Positions 17,255 to 25,347 of a stretch of DNA of 64,000 nt are shown one piece after another. Source of the stretch: an uncultured Lentibacter sp. (lineage in GTDB: Bacteria > Pseudomonadota > Alphaproteobacteria > Rhodobacterales > Rhodobacteraceae). The position numbers were made by a program, and so were the translations under genes. The first letter of the stretch is position 1. Every line of letters begins with the position of its first letter. The stretch spans positions 94,595 to 158,594 of the forward strand of contig NZ_CAKZKL010000007.1 of NCBI RefSeq assembly GCF_937123735.1, written 5' to 3'. Below the pieces are notes generated by a model that was not told where the DNA came from, ran no database searches, and worked only from the letters and a program-made list of their open reading frames with translations.

Positions 17255-18560
17255 CCGCCCGCTCCAGCGCCGGATAGCGCAGCATCAGCGTGCCCGCGCG
17301 GGCAACAAACGAAATGTGCAAGGCCAGCCAGAGCCCGTGGTTTTGCATCAGGGGCATCAGGCTCCAAGCCGCAATGACATAAATAACAAAAGCCACAGCC
17401 ATCATATTGCGCATATCCGCCGTGCGCGTCGCGCCGATGAAAATCCCGTCCATCTGCGTGAGGCCAACGATCATTACGGGCGCGGCCACCAGCCATGGCA
17501 GATAGCGCCGCGCCTCGGCCTGCACCTCGGGCGCCTTGGTCATGATGTCGATGAGTGCCGGCCCCAAAAGCCAGAAGCTGAGCGCCATCAGCACACCCAG
17601 CCCCAGCGCCCAATAGCTCGTGAGCAGCGCCGCACGGCGCAGCCGCGCCACCGCCGCCGCGCCAAAGGCCTTGCCCACAAGCGCCTCGGCGGCAAAGGCA
17701 AAGCCATCCAGCGCATAACCGGTGATATGCAAAAACTGCAACAGCACCTGATTGGCCGCCAGCGTCACATCGCCAAAGCGCCCGCCGACCAGAAGGAACG
17801 ACACGAAAATGCCCTGCAACAGCAACGAGCGGACCAGAATATCACTGTTCACCACCGCCATGCGCCTCAGCTTGATACGGTCAAACACCCGCGCCCAATC
17901 GCGCCAGGCGGTGTGGCGAAAGGCCTCGCGGCACATCCACAGCCCAAGGATCAGCCCCGACCATTCGGCAATAAACGTGGCCCAAGCGACCCCCGCCACA
18001 CCCCAGCCGAAGGAGAGCACAAACAACAGGTCCAGCCCCACGTTGACCCCGTTCATCAAAAGCTGGATCCAGAGCACCTCCCGCGTGCGCTCCTGCGCAA
18101 TCAGCCAGCCGGTGATCCCATACATCGCAATCGCCGCAGGGGCCGAGAAGATACGGATCTGCATGTAGCTTGCCGCAAGCCCCTCCACCTCCGCGCTCGC
18201 GGGCGAAAGGCGGAACGCCCCCCAGAAGAGAAGCGGCTGGATAAGGATGAAGAAAACACCCCCCGCAAAGCCGATCATCAACGCGCGGGTCAGCAGCGCG
18301 GCCACCTCGCCCGCCTCGCCACGGCCCGCCGCCTGGCTCGTTAGCCCGGTTGTGCCCATGCGCAAGAAGCCGAAGACCCAGTAAATGGCCGAAAGGATGA
18401 CAGCCCCCACACCCACCGCCGCTATCGGCGCGGCATCCGGGATCTGGCCCACAACAGCCGTGTCCACCGCCCCCAGAATGGGAATGGTCACATTGGCCAG
18501 AAGGATCGGAACGGCAATCTTGAGCACCCTGCGATGGGTGATCGCCTCAGGCTCAGTCAT
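17241..18560 (-). CDS. MATE family efflux transporter (DinF-like)
   Basis: Cation-coupled multidrug exporter of 439 residues with 12 predicted membrane helices. The N-terminal ILLANVTIPILGAVDTAVVG is the MatE signature, and the internal repeat is visible as LVGGRFGDVTLAANQVLLQF in the second half. It follows a PaaI thioesterase gene with an 8-base overlap, so it is the distal gene of a three-gene minus-strand transcript. The exported compound cannot be deduced. Confidence 0.9.
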   Translation of the reverse strand: MTEPEAITHRRVLKIAVPILLANVTIPILGAVDTAVVGQIPDAAPIAAVGVGAVILSAIYWVFGFLRMGTTGLTSQAAGRGEAGEVAALLTRALMIGFAGGVFFILIQPLLFWGAFRLSPASAEVEGLAASYMQIRIFSAPAAIAMYGITGWLIAQERTREVLWIQLLMNGVNVGLDLLFVLSFGWGVAGVAWATFIAEWSGLILGLWMCREAFRHTAWRDWARVFDRIKLRRMAVVNSDILVRSLLLQGIFVSFLLVGGRFGDVTLAANQVLLQFLHITGYALDGFAFAAEALVGKAFGAAAVARLRRAALLTSYWALGLGVLMALSFWLLGPALIDIMTKAPEVQAEARRYLPWLVAAPVMIVGLTQMDGIFIGATRTADMRNMMAVAFVIYVIAAWSLMPLMQNHGLWLALHISFVARAGTLMLRYPALERAARVG

Positions 18561-19062
18561 CCCGCCGTGGCATCAGAAAATGCCCCGTGCCTTGGGCAAA
18601 AATGCGGGCGCGGTTGTCCTGCCAGGCTTCCACATGCACGCTCGCATAGCGCCGGCCAGAGCGGTTCACCTTGGCGCGCGCATAGGCGTCGCGCGGCAGC
18701 CCCGTGCGCAGGTAGTCGATGGTAAAGTCGATGGTCTTGGGCAGGCGTGGCAAATGCCCTCTGACAACTTCGTCGGCGTCCAGCTCGCCGCGCTCGATCT
18801 CGTCCCAAAGCACAGACCAGCCCAGCCCGATCACGGCAGCAACCTCCATAAAGCCGGAAATGGCCCCACCATGCAGCGCCGGCAACAGAGGGTTGCCGAT
18901 GAGCTTGTCGTCATAGGGCAAAATGGCGGTGAGCTCGTCGCCACGGCGGTCAAATTCGATCCCCATAAAGGTGATATAAGGCACACCATGCACCAGCGCG
19001 CTCAAGGCCGCATCCCGGCGCTGCTTGATCACCTGCACAGGTTCGGGGCGTTTGTAGGCCAT
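18553..19062 (-). CDS. PaaI-type hot-dog thioesterase (first of two tandem paralogues)
   Basis: A 169-residue acyl-CoA thioesterase of the hot-dog fold: YITFMGIEFDRRGDELTAILPYDDKLIGNPLLPALHGGAISGFME, with the HGGAISG active-site loop, and a C-terminal RRYASVHVEAWQDNRARIFAQGTGHFL. It lacks the usual Asp in the loop position of strict PaaI (HGGAISGFMEV). The paralogous gene ends 2 bases upstream, and a MATE transporter overlaps downstream. Two adjacent but diverged thioesterases could form a heteromer; this is inference. Confidence 0.86.
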   Translation of the reverse strand: MAYKRPEPVQVIKQRRDAALSALVHGVPYITFMGIEFDRRGDELTAILPYDDKLIGNPLLPALHGGAISGFMEVAAVIGLGWSVLWDEIERGELDADEVVRGHLPRLPKTIDFTIDYLRTGLPRDAYARAKVNRSGRRYASVHVEAWQDNRARIFAQGTGHFLMPRRDD

Positions 19063-19064
19063 GC

Positions 19065-19478
19065 TCAGCGCTCCACCGTAAAGGCACCCGTGGCCGTGGC
19101 CACAGGGTTGTCCTTGTCATCATCCGTCGCCGTGGCGCGCACAAAAGCCACCGAACGGGTGATGTGATAGCACTGCGCCTCCGTGGCAATGGTCTGGCCC
19201 GGCGTGGCGGGGCGCATATAGTCGATGCGCAAATCAATCGTCGCCGTGCCCGCAGGCGAGCTCGGGTGGCTCATCGCCGCCGCCCCGCAGCAGGTGTCCA
19301 TCAGCGCCGACACCGCGCCGCCATGAATCACCCCTGTCTCCGGGTCGCCCACAAGCTGCGCCGCATAGGGCATCTCGATGCGTGCAAACCCTTCGCCGAT
19401 GTCAGTCAGCTCCATCCCCAGCGCCCGGCTGTGCGGGATCGCCTTAATAAACTGTTTTGCGATTTTTGCTTTGTCCAT
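19065..19478 (-). CDS. PaaI-type hot-dog thioesterase (second of two tandem paralogues)
   Basis: The 137-residue protein has the PaaI/YbgC-type loop VIHGGAVSALMDTCCG with the catalytic Asp, and ATIDLRIDYMRPATPGQTI. The ATG at 19478 is chosen over an in-frame ATG 18 codons upstream because AAAGGAGG lies 11 bases before it. It is the first gene of the minus-strand unit with the second thioesterase and the MATE exporter. The 233 bases upstream (19479-19711), towards the accessory block, hold no gene. Confidence 0.88.
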   Translation of the reverse strand: MDKAKIAKQFIKAIPHSRALGMELTDIGEGFARIEMPYAAQLVGDPETGVIHGGAVSALMDTCCGAAAMSHPSSPAGTATIDLRIDYMRPATPGQTIATEAQCYHITRSVAFVRATATDDDKDNPVATATGAFTVER

Positions 19479-19711
19479 TGGGCGCAGGGCCTCCTTTGGC
19501 GGCATACTTCCAGAGCCGTGCAGGCGGTGCAAGCCGTATCAGCGCATCACCCTATGCCAGACGTCAGCCGGGTTTGACCTGCTCATCACCAAATGAGCGA
19601 AAAACGGAAGCAAAACTTCCTTCACAGTCCAGCAAGGGGTGGGTTTGAGGCCAAACTCACCGATGCCGCAGTGCAATCAAAGGTCGGCTGTTCGGTGCCT
19701 CGGTCTTTGGA

Positions 19712-20860
19712 CTAGTTGGCCAACATCTCTTCTATCACAAGGTTAAATCGGTTCAGTGCGCCCTCGAAGCGACCAAAGATGTGCGTAGGGTTACCGCGTG
19801 ATGCAAAACCAGCTTGGATCTCCTCCCCAAGTTCGAAGTCTTCCTTTAGTGCCGTTAGAGAAATGCGATGATTCAGCTGCCAGTGTTTTTCCATGTCGTC
19901 AGTGCGCGGCGCATTGTTTGGCACGACCGTCGCCATTCGGAACCGGGTTTTCGCCTCTGAGATTGGTTCGATATGGAACCACATGAAATGATCCTGCTGC
20001 ACCAACATCTGGGTATTGGGCTGGACAGTATAGACCATGTTGGCGTCCTTACGCAGTATCCATTGCTCTTCGGGCGTGCCGCCGAGTTCCGGCAAGGCGT
20101 TGCGTGGCAATACAGCTCGCATGTGCGGTCCGAACTGCTTGTAGGTCAGAAGGTTGTCGGGGAAGTGCGGGCCGATCGTCTTCTTATGCGCAACGCGGAA
20201 ATGATACGCTTCCAACCCACCCTCGATGAGCACTTTCCAATTCGCATTGATGTCAAGCGTGTCGATAAGTGCTATGCGGTGGTCGTTTAACCCTAGCCAG
20301 GCAAAGTCCGGAGACAAATCGGAAAGCCAGTCGTCTATTCTCGGCATCTCGCCGGCGTCAGGGTTTGCGATGATCCAGATGAATCCATGCGCTTCGGCGA
20401 CAGGAAGCCGCCGCAAACCGCGCTCTGCCCGAGGCAAGTCGGGAAACCCCTGCGCTTCTTGCGGAACTGCGCGCAGATCGCCACGGTTCGACCAGCTCCA
20501 TGCGTGATAGGGGCAGGTGAACACGCGCTTGCATCCGGTTGCTTCGCGTTCGACCTTTGCCCCACGATGGCGGCAGACATTCAGGAACGCGTGAACTTCG
20601 CTGTTTGCGTCTCTCGTGAGCAAGAGCGGTAAGCCTAGGAAATCTCTGGTAATGAAGGCGTTCTGACCCTCCAGCTCAGAGGAATGCGCTGCAACAACAG
20701 GTTTGCGGCGAAAGATCATTGCCATTTCCCGTTCAAACCGTTCAGGACTTGCGTAGCGCGAAATTGGTGAATGTGTGACTTCCCGATCCAAAAAAGATGA
20801 TTTCTGGTCTGCCAATCCAACGATCTCGCGGATCAGCCCGACTTCTGTTTTGCGATCCAT
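19712..20860 (-). CDS. Rieske-type aromatic ring-hydroxylating oxygenase, alpha subunit
   Basis: Terminal oxygenase (382 residues) that hydroxylates or demethylates a small organic substrate. The N-terminal Rieske [2Fe-2S] site is C96-x-H98 and C116-x2-H119 (CRHRGAKV, CPYHAWSW). The C-terminal catalytic domain has the mononuclear iron ligands H220 and H225 (EAYHFRVAH) and an acidic ligand probably in LKEDFEL. No beta subunit, ferredoxin or reductase gene is nearby, so electrons must come from elsewhere. It is divergent from a TetR regulator and its likely promoter is covered by two operator copies. GC content is lower than in the flanking core genes, suggesting acquisition. The substrate is unknown. 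Confidence 0.92.
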   Translation of the reverse strand: MDRKTEVGLIREIVGLADQKSSFLDREVTHSPISRYASPERFEREMAMIFRRKPVVAAHSSELEGQNAFITRDFLGLPLLLTRDANSEVHAFLNVCRHRGAKVEREATGCKRVFTCPYHAWSWSNRGDLRAVPQEAQGFPDLPRAERGLRRLPVAEAHGFIWIIANPDAGEMPRIDDWLSDLSPDFAWLGLNDHRIALIDTLDINANWKVLIEGGLEAYHFRVAHKKTIGPHFPDNLLTYKQFGPHMRAVLPRNALPELGGTPEEQWILRKDANMVYTVQPNTQMLVQQDHFMWFHIEPISEAKTRFRMATVVPNNAPRTDDMEKHWQLNHRISLTALKEDFELGEEIQAGFASRGNPTHIFGRFEGALNRFNLVIEEMLAN

Positions 20861-20879
20861 ACCTGTCTCCCTTCAGCTC

Positions 20880-20916
20880 ACTTACCAATTGGTAAGTTAC
20901 TTCACGATTGGTAAGT
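20880..20916. promoter_or_regulatory. Tandem TetR operator
   Basis: 20880-20897 is a perfect 18-base palindrome, ACTTACCAATTGGTAAGT. 20899-20916 is a second copy with the right half intact and three mismatches in the left half (ACTTCACGATTGGTAAGT). The start-to-start distance is 19 bases. The site lies between the Rieske oxygenase gene and the divergent TetR gene, so it is very probably the binding site of that TetR protein and would control both genes. Confidence 0.85.
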
Positions 20917-20922
20917 GATCAA
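20894..20922 (-). promoter_or_regulatory. Probable sigma70 promoter of the Rieske oxygenase gene
   Basis: Read on the minus strand, TTGATC (20922-20917), a 17-base spacer and TAACTT (20899-20894) give a reasonable -35/-10 pair about 35 bases before the oxygenase start. Both boxes are overlapped by the TetR operator copies, which fits repression by steric block. Confidence 0.6.
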
Positions 20923-20964
20923 TCCCATGATACGCAACGTCGCGAGAGAGGAGTATTAAGCCCA

Positions 20965-21555
20965 ATGACGACAGACCCCCGGAAAAACTATCTGATGCTT
21001 GCAACGCGCCGGTTCGCGCAAGATGGCTTTCACGGGACAAGTCTGGCCAGATTGGCCAAGGAAGCAGGCGTTTCAAAACAGGCGATTCTCCACTTCTTCG
21101 GGACAAAAGAAAGACTTTATGCCGAAGTGCTGAACGCACTTTGCGAAAGGCTTTGCGCTGACATCAAAATCACCCAAACTTCAGATCCAAAGTCCCATCT
21201 AACCGCTTATTACGCTCGCATGGCGGCATCTGCCATGAACGACCAACAAGATGTCCAACTGGTTGTGCGCGCTTTGCTTGATAGTGATCCTGAGGCACAG
21301 ATCTGGCCACTCAAACCCTATTTGGATCGCCTTACAGGCCTTGTTATGTCTCTTCCAAACTTTGCCGAAACAACCCGAGCATCCGCTTTGGCGGAAGTAT
21401 ATCGCTTTATCGGGTCGGTACAGTATATCGCTTTGTCGCTGCCCACCGTTCAAGGGATCTACGGGGAAGCAACAAGAGCATCTCTTGCTGCGGCAATTGC
21501 CAGCAGCGTGGAGCGGGAAATCGAACGCCTCACTCACTGCCGCGCGATTGACTAG
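20965..21555 (+). CDS. TetR family transcriptional regulator (partner of the Rieske oxygenase)
   Basis: A 196-residue repressor. The N-terminal helix-turn-helix reads FHGTSLARLAKEAGVSKQAILHFFGTKERLYAEVL, a textbook TetR domain. The ligand-binding C-terminal domain has no recognised subtype. The ATG at 20965 has GAGAGGAG upstream and begins the domain at the usual position; a TTG further upstream lies within the operator. Divergent arrangement with the oxygenase and the palindromic sites between them indicate local control, probably relieved by the oxygenase substrate or product. Confidence 0.9.
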   Translation: MTTDPRKNYLMLATRRFAQDGFHGTSLARLAKEAGVSKQAILHFFGTKERLYAEVLNALCERLCADIKITQTSDPKSHLTAYYARMAASAMNDQQDVQLVVRALLDSDPEAQIWPLKPYLDRLTGLVMSLPNFAETTRASALAEVYRFIGSVQYIALSLPTVQGIYGEATRASLAAAIASSVEREIERLTHCRAID

Positions 21556-21557
21556 GA

Positions 21558-21938
21558 GTGCGTCGAGTTCACCAGATTGATCGAGTAGACTCAACCAAGC
21601 GACCGGTTCAGTTTGAACTGACGGAAGACACACGCGAAACTGTCTTGGCCTGGGTCAAATCCCCCGAGATGTTTGCGTGCCGGTTCATATTCCCGAGCAG
21701 AGTCCATGACCGACCAAACCATTCAACACGGCAGTATGGATGGCTCGTTCGTGATTGGGTCGCAGCGATCAAACTAGAACCAAGCCGATATGGTACACAA
21801 TCGCTCCGCCGCACAAAGGCGGCAGAGATATTTGGAAAAACGGCAATCTTCGGGCAGTCCAACTGTTGCTTGATCACGCGAAAGTCGACGGTGGAACCAA
21901 CCAAACAGTCGCAAATTAGAGGCTGTCATAAATCGTAG
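21558..21938 (+). pseudogene. Decayed tyrosine recombinase/integrase fragment
   Basis: The frame reads VHQIDRVDSTKRPVQFELTEDTRETVLAW and later QYGWLVRDWVAAIKLEPSRYGTQSLRRTKAAEIF. This matches the short tyrosine-type recombinase family common in proteobacteria, including the catalytic S-x-RRTKA segment. After about 21842 the homology continues in another frame, NLRAVQLLLDHAKVD, where the family has NLRAVQLLLGH. A one-base loss in the run near 21840-21844 explains the shift. Homology then dissolves, so the expected HxxR-to-Tyr C-terminus is lost. It lies between the TetR gene and the cytosine deaminase gene and marks past mobility of this block. Confidence 0.75.
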
Positions 21939-22017
21939 GATGGGCGCTTCGCCCAACCAATCTGTCCGGATAATTTGAAGTATTTTCGGAGCCCGTGTTC
22001 GCCCCCGGTAGTGCAAA

Positions 22018-23316
22018 CTAGTTGGTGCTACTTGACCCGCTGACTTGGGATTCATCCACTGTTAAGCTTGGCCTGTCAGGCAGTGCCAAATTGTATTGAA
22101 TGGGCGCTGATTGCGAGATGAGTTGTCCGTGTCGGAACACGGCAAGCCGATGCGCGCGCAGTCGGATGGCTTCGATCTTGTCTTTTGCCTGTAGGATCAC
22201 GAAATGCGCATCGCATCCTTTGGACAGGCCATACCCTTCCAGGCCCATGATCCGGGCTGAGTTGCCGGTGACCGCCTCAAAGCACCAGTCCATATCCGCG
22301 CGGCTCGACAACTGCCCGACATGCAACCCCATGAAGGCAACGTCTAGCATGTCCGCCTTGCCCAGAGAATACCACGGGTCCATCACACAGTCAGAGCCAA
22401 AGCCAACCATGATCCCGGCGTCGCGCAACTCGCGCACGCGGGTTTGGCCACGCCGTTTGGGATATGTGTCGTGACGACCCTGCAACATGATGTTGATCAG
22501 CGGGTTGGGGATCGCGTGAACACCGGCTTCAACCATCAGCGGGATCAACTTGGAGACATAGTAGTTGTCCATGGAGTGCATCGAGGTCAAATGTGATCCC
22601 GCAACGCGGCCCTTCAGCCCAAGGCGTTGGGTTTCATAGGCCAGCGTTTCGATATGGCGACTGTGGGGGTCATCGCTTTCATCGCAATGCATATCGACCA
22701 TCAGTCCGCGTTTTTCTGCGATTTCACACAACAGGCGTATGCTTTCAGCGCCATGCGCCATGGTGCGTTCGAAATGCGGGATACCGCCCACCACATCCAC
22801 GCCCATATCGAGCGCTCGCACCGTATTGTTCATCGCTGTGGAGTCGCGCAGAACGCCGTCTTGCGGAAACGCCACGAGTTGCAGGTCGAGGTAGTTTTTT
22901 ACCTTTTCGCGCACCTCCAGCAGTGCTTGCACACCCTTCAATTCGTCATCGCAAGTATCCACATGGCTGCGGATCGCGCCGATGCCTTTGGCAACCGCCA
23001 GATTGCAGTAGCGCATCGCGCGTTCGACGATATCATCGACGGACTGGATTGGCTTCAACTCGCCCCACAGCGCGATGCCCTCGAGCAAGGTGCCAGACAC
23101 ATTCATGCGTGGCTTGCCAAGTGATAAGGTCGCGTCCATATGAAAATGCGGGTCGACAAAGGGTGGGGACACAAGGTTTCCGCCTGCATCCATTGTGTCT
23201 TTTGCCTCGGCTGTGATCCCCGCCTCAACTGCAGCGATTTTGCCATCCTTACAGGCGATATCGACGCCGGATTGTCCGTCACTCGTGGTCGCGTTTTTGA
23301 CGATCAGATCGAACAT
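22018..23316 (-). CDS. codA: Cytosine deaminase-type amidohydrolase
   Basis: Metal-dependent amidohydrolase of 432 residues related to CodA, which converts cytosine to uracil and ammonia in the cytoplasm. Motifs are FVDPHFHMDATLS (metal His57 and His59), VDMHCDESDDPHSRHIETLA (matching the CodA block with the catalytic Glu) and GFGSDCVMDPWYSLGKADMLDVAFMG (metal Asp; CodA has DPWYPLG-type residues here). It is the last gene of an operon with a BMP-type ABC importer, and a RutR-like regulator is divergent at the other end, which supports a pyrimidine role. Isocytosine or another related ring as the true substrate cannot be excluded. Confidence 0.85.
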   Translation of the reverse strand: MFDLIVKNATTSDGQSGVDIACKDGKIAAVEAGITAEAKDTMDAGGNLVSPPFVDPHFHMDATLSLGKPRMNVSGTLLEGIALWGELKPIQSVDDIVERAMRYCNLAVAKGIGAIRSHVDTCDDELKGVQALLEVREKVKNYLDLQLVAFPQDGVLRDSTAMNNTVRALDMGVDVVGGIPHFERTMAHGAESIRLLCEIAEKRGLMVDMHCDESDDPHSRHIETLAYETQRLGLKGRVAGSHLTSMHSMDNYYVSKLIPLMVEAGVHAIPNPLINIMLQGRHDTYPKRRGQTRVRELRDAGIMVGFGSDCVMDPWYSLGKADMLDVAFMGLHVGQLSSRADMDWCFEAVTGNSARIMGLEGYGLSKGCDAHFVILQAKDKIEAIRLRAHRLAVFRHGQLISQSAPIQYNLALPDRPSLTVDESQVSGSSSTN

Positions 23317-23338
23317 GAAATTCCCCTTTTGCAGTGCA

Positions 23339-24283
23339 TCATCGTTGTCCTTTGAACCAAGGGGTCAATAAGGCGCGTGGATAGTCGGCAGATCGCGCGG
23401 CGATGACAAGAGCGATGATGGACAGGATATAAGGCGCCATCAGGAAAACTTGCCCAGGCACCAATGCGCCCATTTCAGTTTGCAACCGCACTTGCAGCGC
23501 GTCGAAAGCGCCAAACAAAAGCGCACCCAGCAGGGCCTTTCCCGGTCGCCAGCTGGCAAAGATCACTAGCGCAATGCAGACCCAACCGCGCCCGTTGACC
23601 ATACCAAAGAAGAAGGCGTCAAAAGCGCTCATTGTCAGGAACGCGCCCCCAAGTGCCATCAAGGCGGACCCAGCCAAAATCGCGCCCATGCGCAGACCAT
23701 AGACGGACAGACCTTGCGCATCCACACTGCCGGGATTGTCACCCACGGCCTTGATTGCCACGCCAAGCGCCGTGCGGTTCATCACATACCAAACCAGCGC
23801 AACCATCAACAGCGCTAGCCATGTCAGCGCTGTTTGCTGGAACAGGACCGGGCCGAGAAACGGCAGGTCAGACAGGATAGGGATATCCAGCGCGCGAAAC
23901 GGCTCGATGCGCGGCGGCGAAGACACGTCGGGCAACGCGGTCCGATAGGTGTAGTAACTGACCGAGGTGGCAAACAGCGTGATTCCAAGGCCCGAGACGT
24001 GTTGGGACAGGCCCAAAGGCACCGTTAGGATGGCGTGCAATAGCCCAAAGAACGCGCCAGCCAATGCCGCGACCAAAACACCGCCCCAAAGCCCAGCACC
24101 AAGCCAGACGGCCATCCATCCGCACATCGCACCAACGACGAAGATGCCTTCGATCCCGAGGTTCAGGACACCAGCACGCTCGCAAATCAACGCGCCGAGC
24201 ACACCAAAAATCAGGGGCGTGGCGATGCGCAACGACGCCGCCCAGAAGCTCTCGGTCATCAAAATGTTCAAAAGGTCCATCAT
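23339..24283 (-). CDS. ABC transporter permease, BMP/nucleoside type (second permease)
   Basis: A 314-residue inner-membrane permease with 8-9 hydrophobic helices (RIATPLIFGVLGALICERAGVLNLGIEGIFVVGAM at the start), of the YufQ/NupQ-like BPD_transp_2 family that imports nucleosides or nucleobases. The signature ERAGVLNLGIEGI is diagnostic for this class. It overlaps the partner permease by 4 bases and lies 22 bases before the deaminase gene. Substrate: pyrimidine nucleobase or nucleoside by context. Confidence 0.9.
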   Translation of the reverse strand: MMDLLNILMTESFWAASLRIATPLIFGVLGALICERAGVLNLGIEGIFVVGAMCGWMAVWLGAGLWGGVLVAALAGAFFGLLHAILTVPLGLSQHVSGLGITLFATSVSYYTYRTALPDVSSPPRIEPFRALDIPILSDLPFLGPVLFQQTALTWLALLMVALVWYVMNRTALGVAIKAVGDNPGSVDAQGLSVYGLRMGAILAGSALMALGGAFLTMSAFDAFFFGMVNGRGWVCIALVIFASWRPGKALLGALLFGAFDALQVRLQTEMGALVPGQVFLMAPYILSIIALVIAARSADYPRALLTPWFKGQR

Positions 24284-25347
24284 GCTGTAGCCCCTTTGGT
24301 GCGCAAGATGCGGTACTTGGCCAGAAACCCGCCAACCAGGACGCAGAGCAGCGACATGGAAACCACCAGATCGGCAAGGAAAGACGACACGCCCATGGCG
24401 CGGCTCATGCTGTCAGCACCGACGAAGACTGACGCGATGAAGAGGGCCGCGATGACAACACCAACTGGCGACAAGCCCGCCAACATCGCAACGACAATGC
24501 CGGTGTAGCCAAACCCGGGGGACAGATCAGCCGTCAGATAGCCCTTTAGCCCGGCCACTTCGGATACCCCGGCGAGCCCGGCCAGCGCGCCAGAAATCGC
24601 TGCCACGCCAAACAAGGAGCGGCGCACATTGATGCCTGCGTGCCGGGCAGCAGCGGCGTTTTCTCCGACCGCCCGCAGTTTGAACCCCCAGACGGACCGC
24701 GCCAGCATGAACTGCGCAATGGCTGCCAGAACAAGCGCAAGGATCAGACCTGAATGCACCCGCATTCTGTCCATCAGTGGCGGCAGCACGCCCTGGTCCA
24801 GCACCGGTGCTGATTGCGGCCAACCCAACCCCATTGGGTCTTGTAGTGGGCCTTCGAGCATCATCTGAAGAAAGATCAGAATGATGAAGTTTAGCAGCAA
24901 GGTCGTCACAACCTCATCCGCGCCAAAGCGCACTTTCAGATAGGTTGGGGCCATCATACCTGCTGCTCCGGCGGCTGCGCCCAAGACGATGATCAGCGGT
25001 AACAGCAGGATGCCAGAGATGTCGAGCACCCCCGACCCAATAGCGACCGCTGCGATAGCGCCTAGATAAAGCTGTCCCTCGGCCCCGATATTCCAAAGCT
25101 TGGCGCGAAACGCCAAAGCCGCGGCAAGCCCGGTGAATATCAACGGCGTTGCGCGCGTCAGCATTTCGGATACGGCAAAGACCGATCCAAAAACACCTTT
25201 GATCATCTCGCCATAGGCGGTGATCGGGTTTGCCCCCGCGGCCAGCAATGGAATGGCCGCAAAGGCGAGTGAAATGACAGCCGAAAGGATAGGAATACCA
25301 ACGGCAAACACGCGGGACGGATTTTCGCGCGGCTCAATGCGGATCAT
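24280..25347 (-). CDS. ABC transporter permease, BMP/nucleoside type (first permease)
   Basis: A 355-residue permease of the YufP-like family with about 8 helices. Typical segments are TPLIFTGLAAALAFRAKLWNIGAEGQLYLGAI and a late FGYTGIVVAMLAGLSPVGVVIAALF. It pairs with the 314-residue permease as a heterodimer. Start and stop overlap the ATPase and partner permease genes by 4 bases each, so the three are translationally coupled. Confidence 0.9.
   Translation of the reverse strand: MIRIEPRENPSRVFAVGIPILSAVISLAFAAIPLLAAGANPITAYGEMIKGVFGSVFAVSEMLTRATPLIFTGLAAALAFRAKLWNIGAEGQLYLGAIAAVAIGSGVLDISGILLLPLIIVLGAAAGAAGMMAPTYLKVRFGADEVVTTLLLNFIILIFLQMMLEGPLQDPMGLGWPQSAPVLDQGVLPPLMDRMRVHSGLILALVLAAIAQFMLARSVWGFKLRAVGENAAAARHAGINVRRSLFGVAAISGALAGLAGVSEVAGLKGYLTADLSPGFGYTGIVVAMLAGLSPVGVVIAALFIASVFVGADSMSRAMGVSSFLADLVVSMSLLCVLVGGFLAKYRILRTKGATA

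Noticed and set aside
19709..22028. Short direct repeat ACTAGTTGG at both ends of the Rieske/TetR/integrase segment as attachment sites
   Set aside because: Nine bases only, and each includes the stop codon of a gene; chance or shared codon use is enough to explain it.
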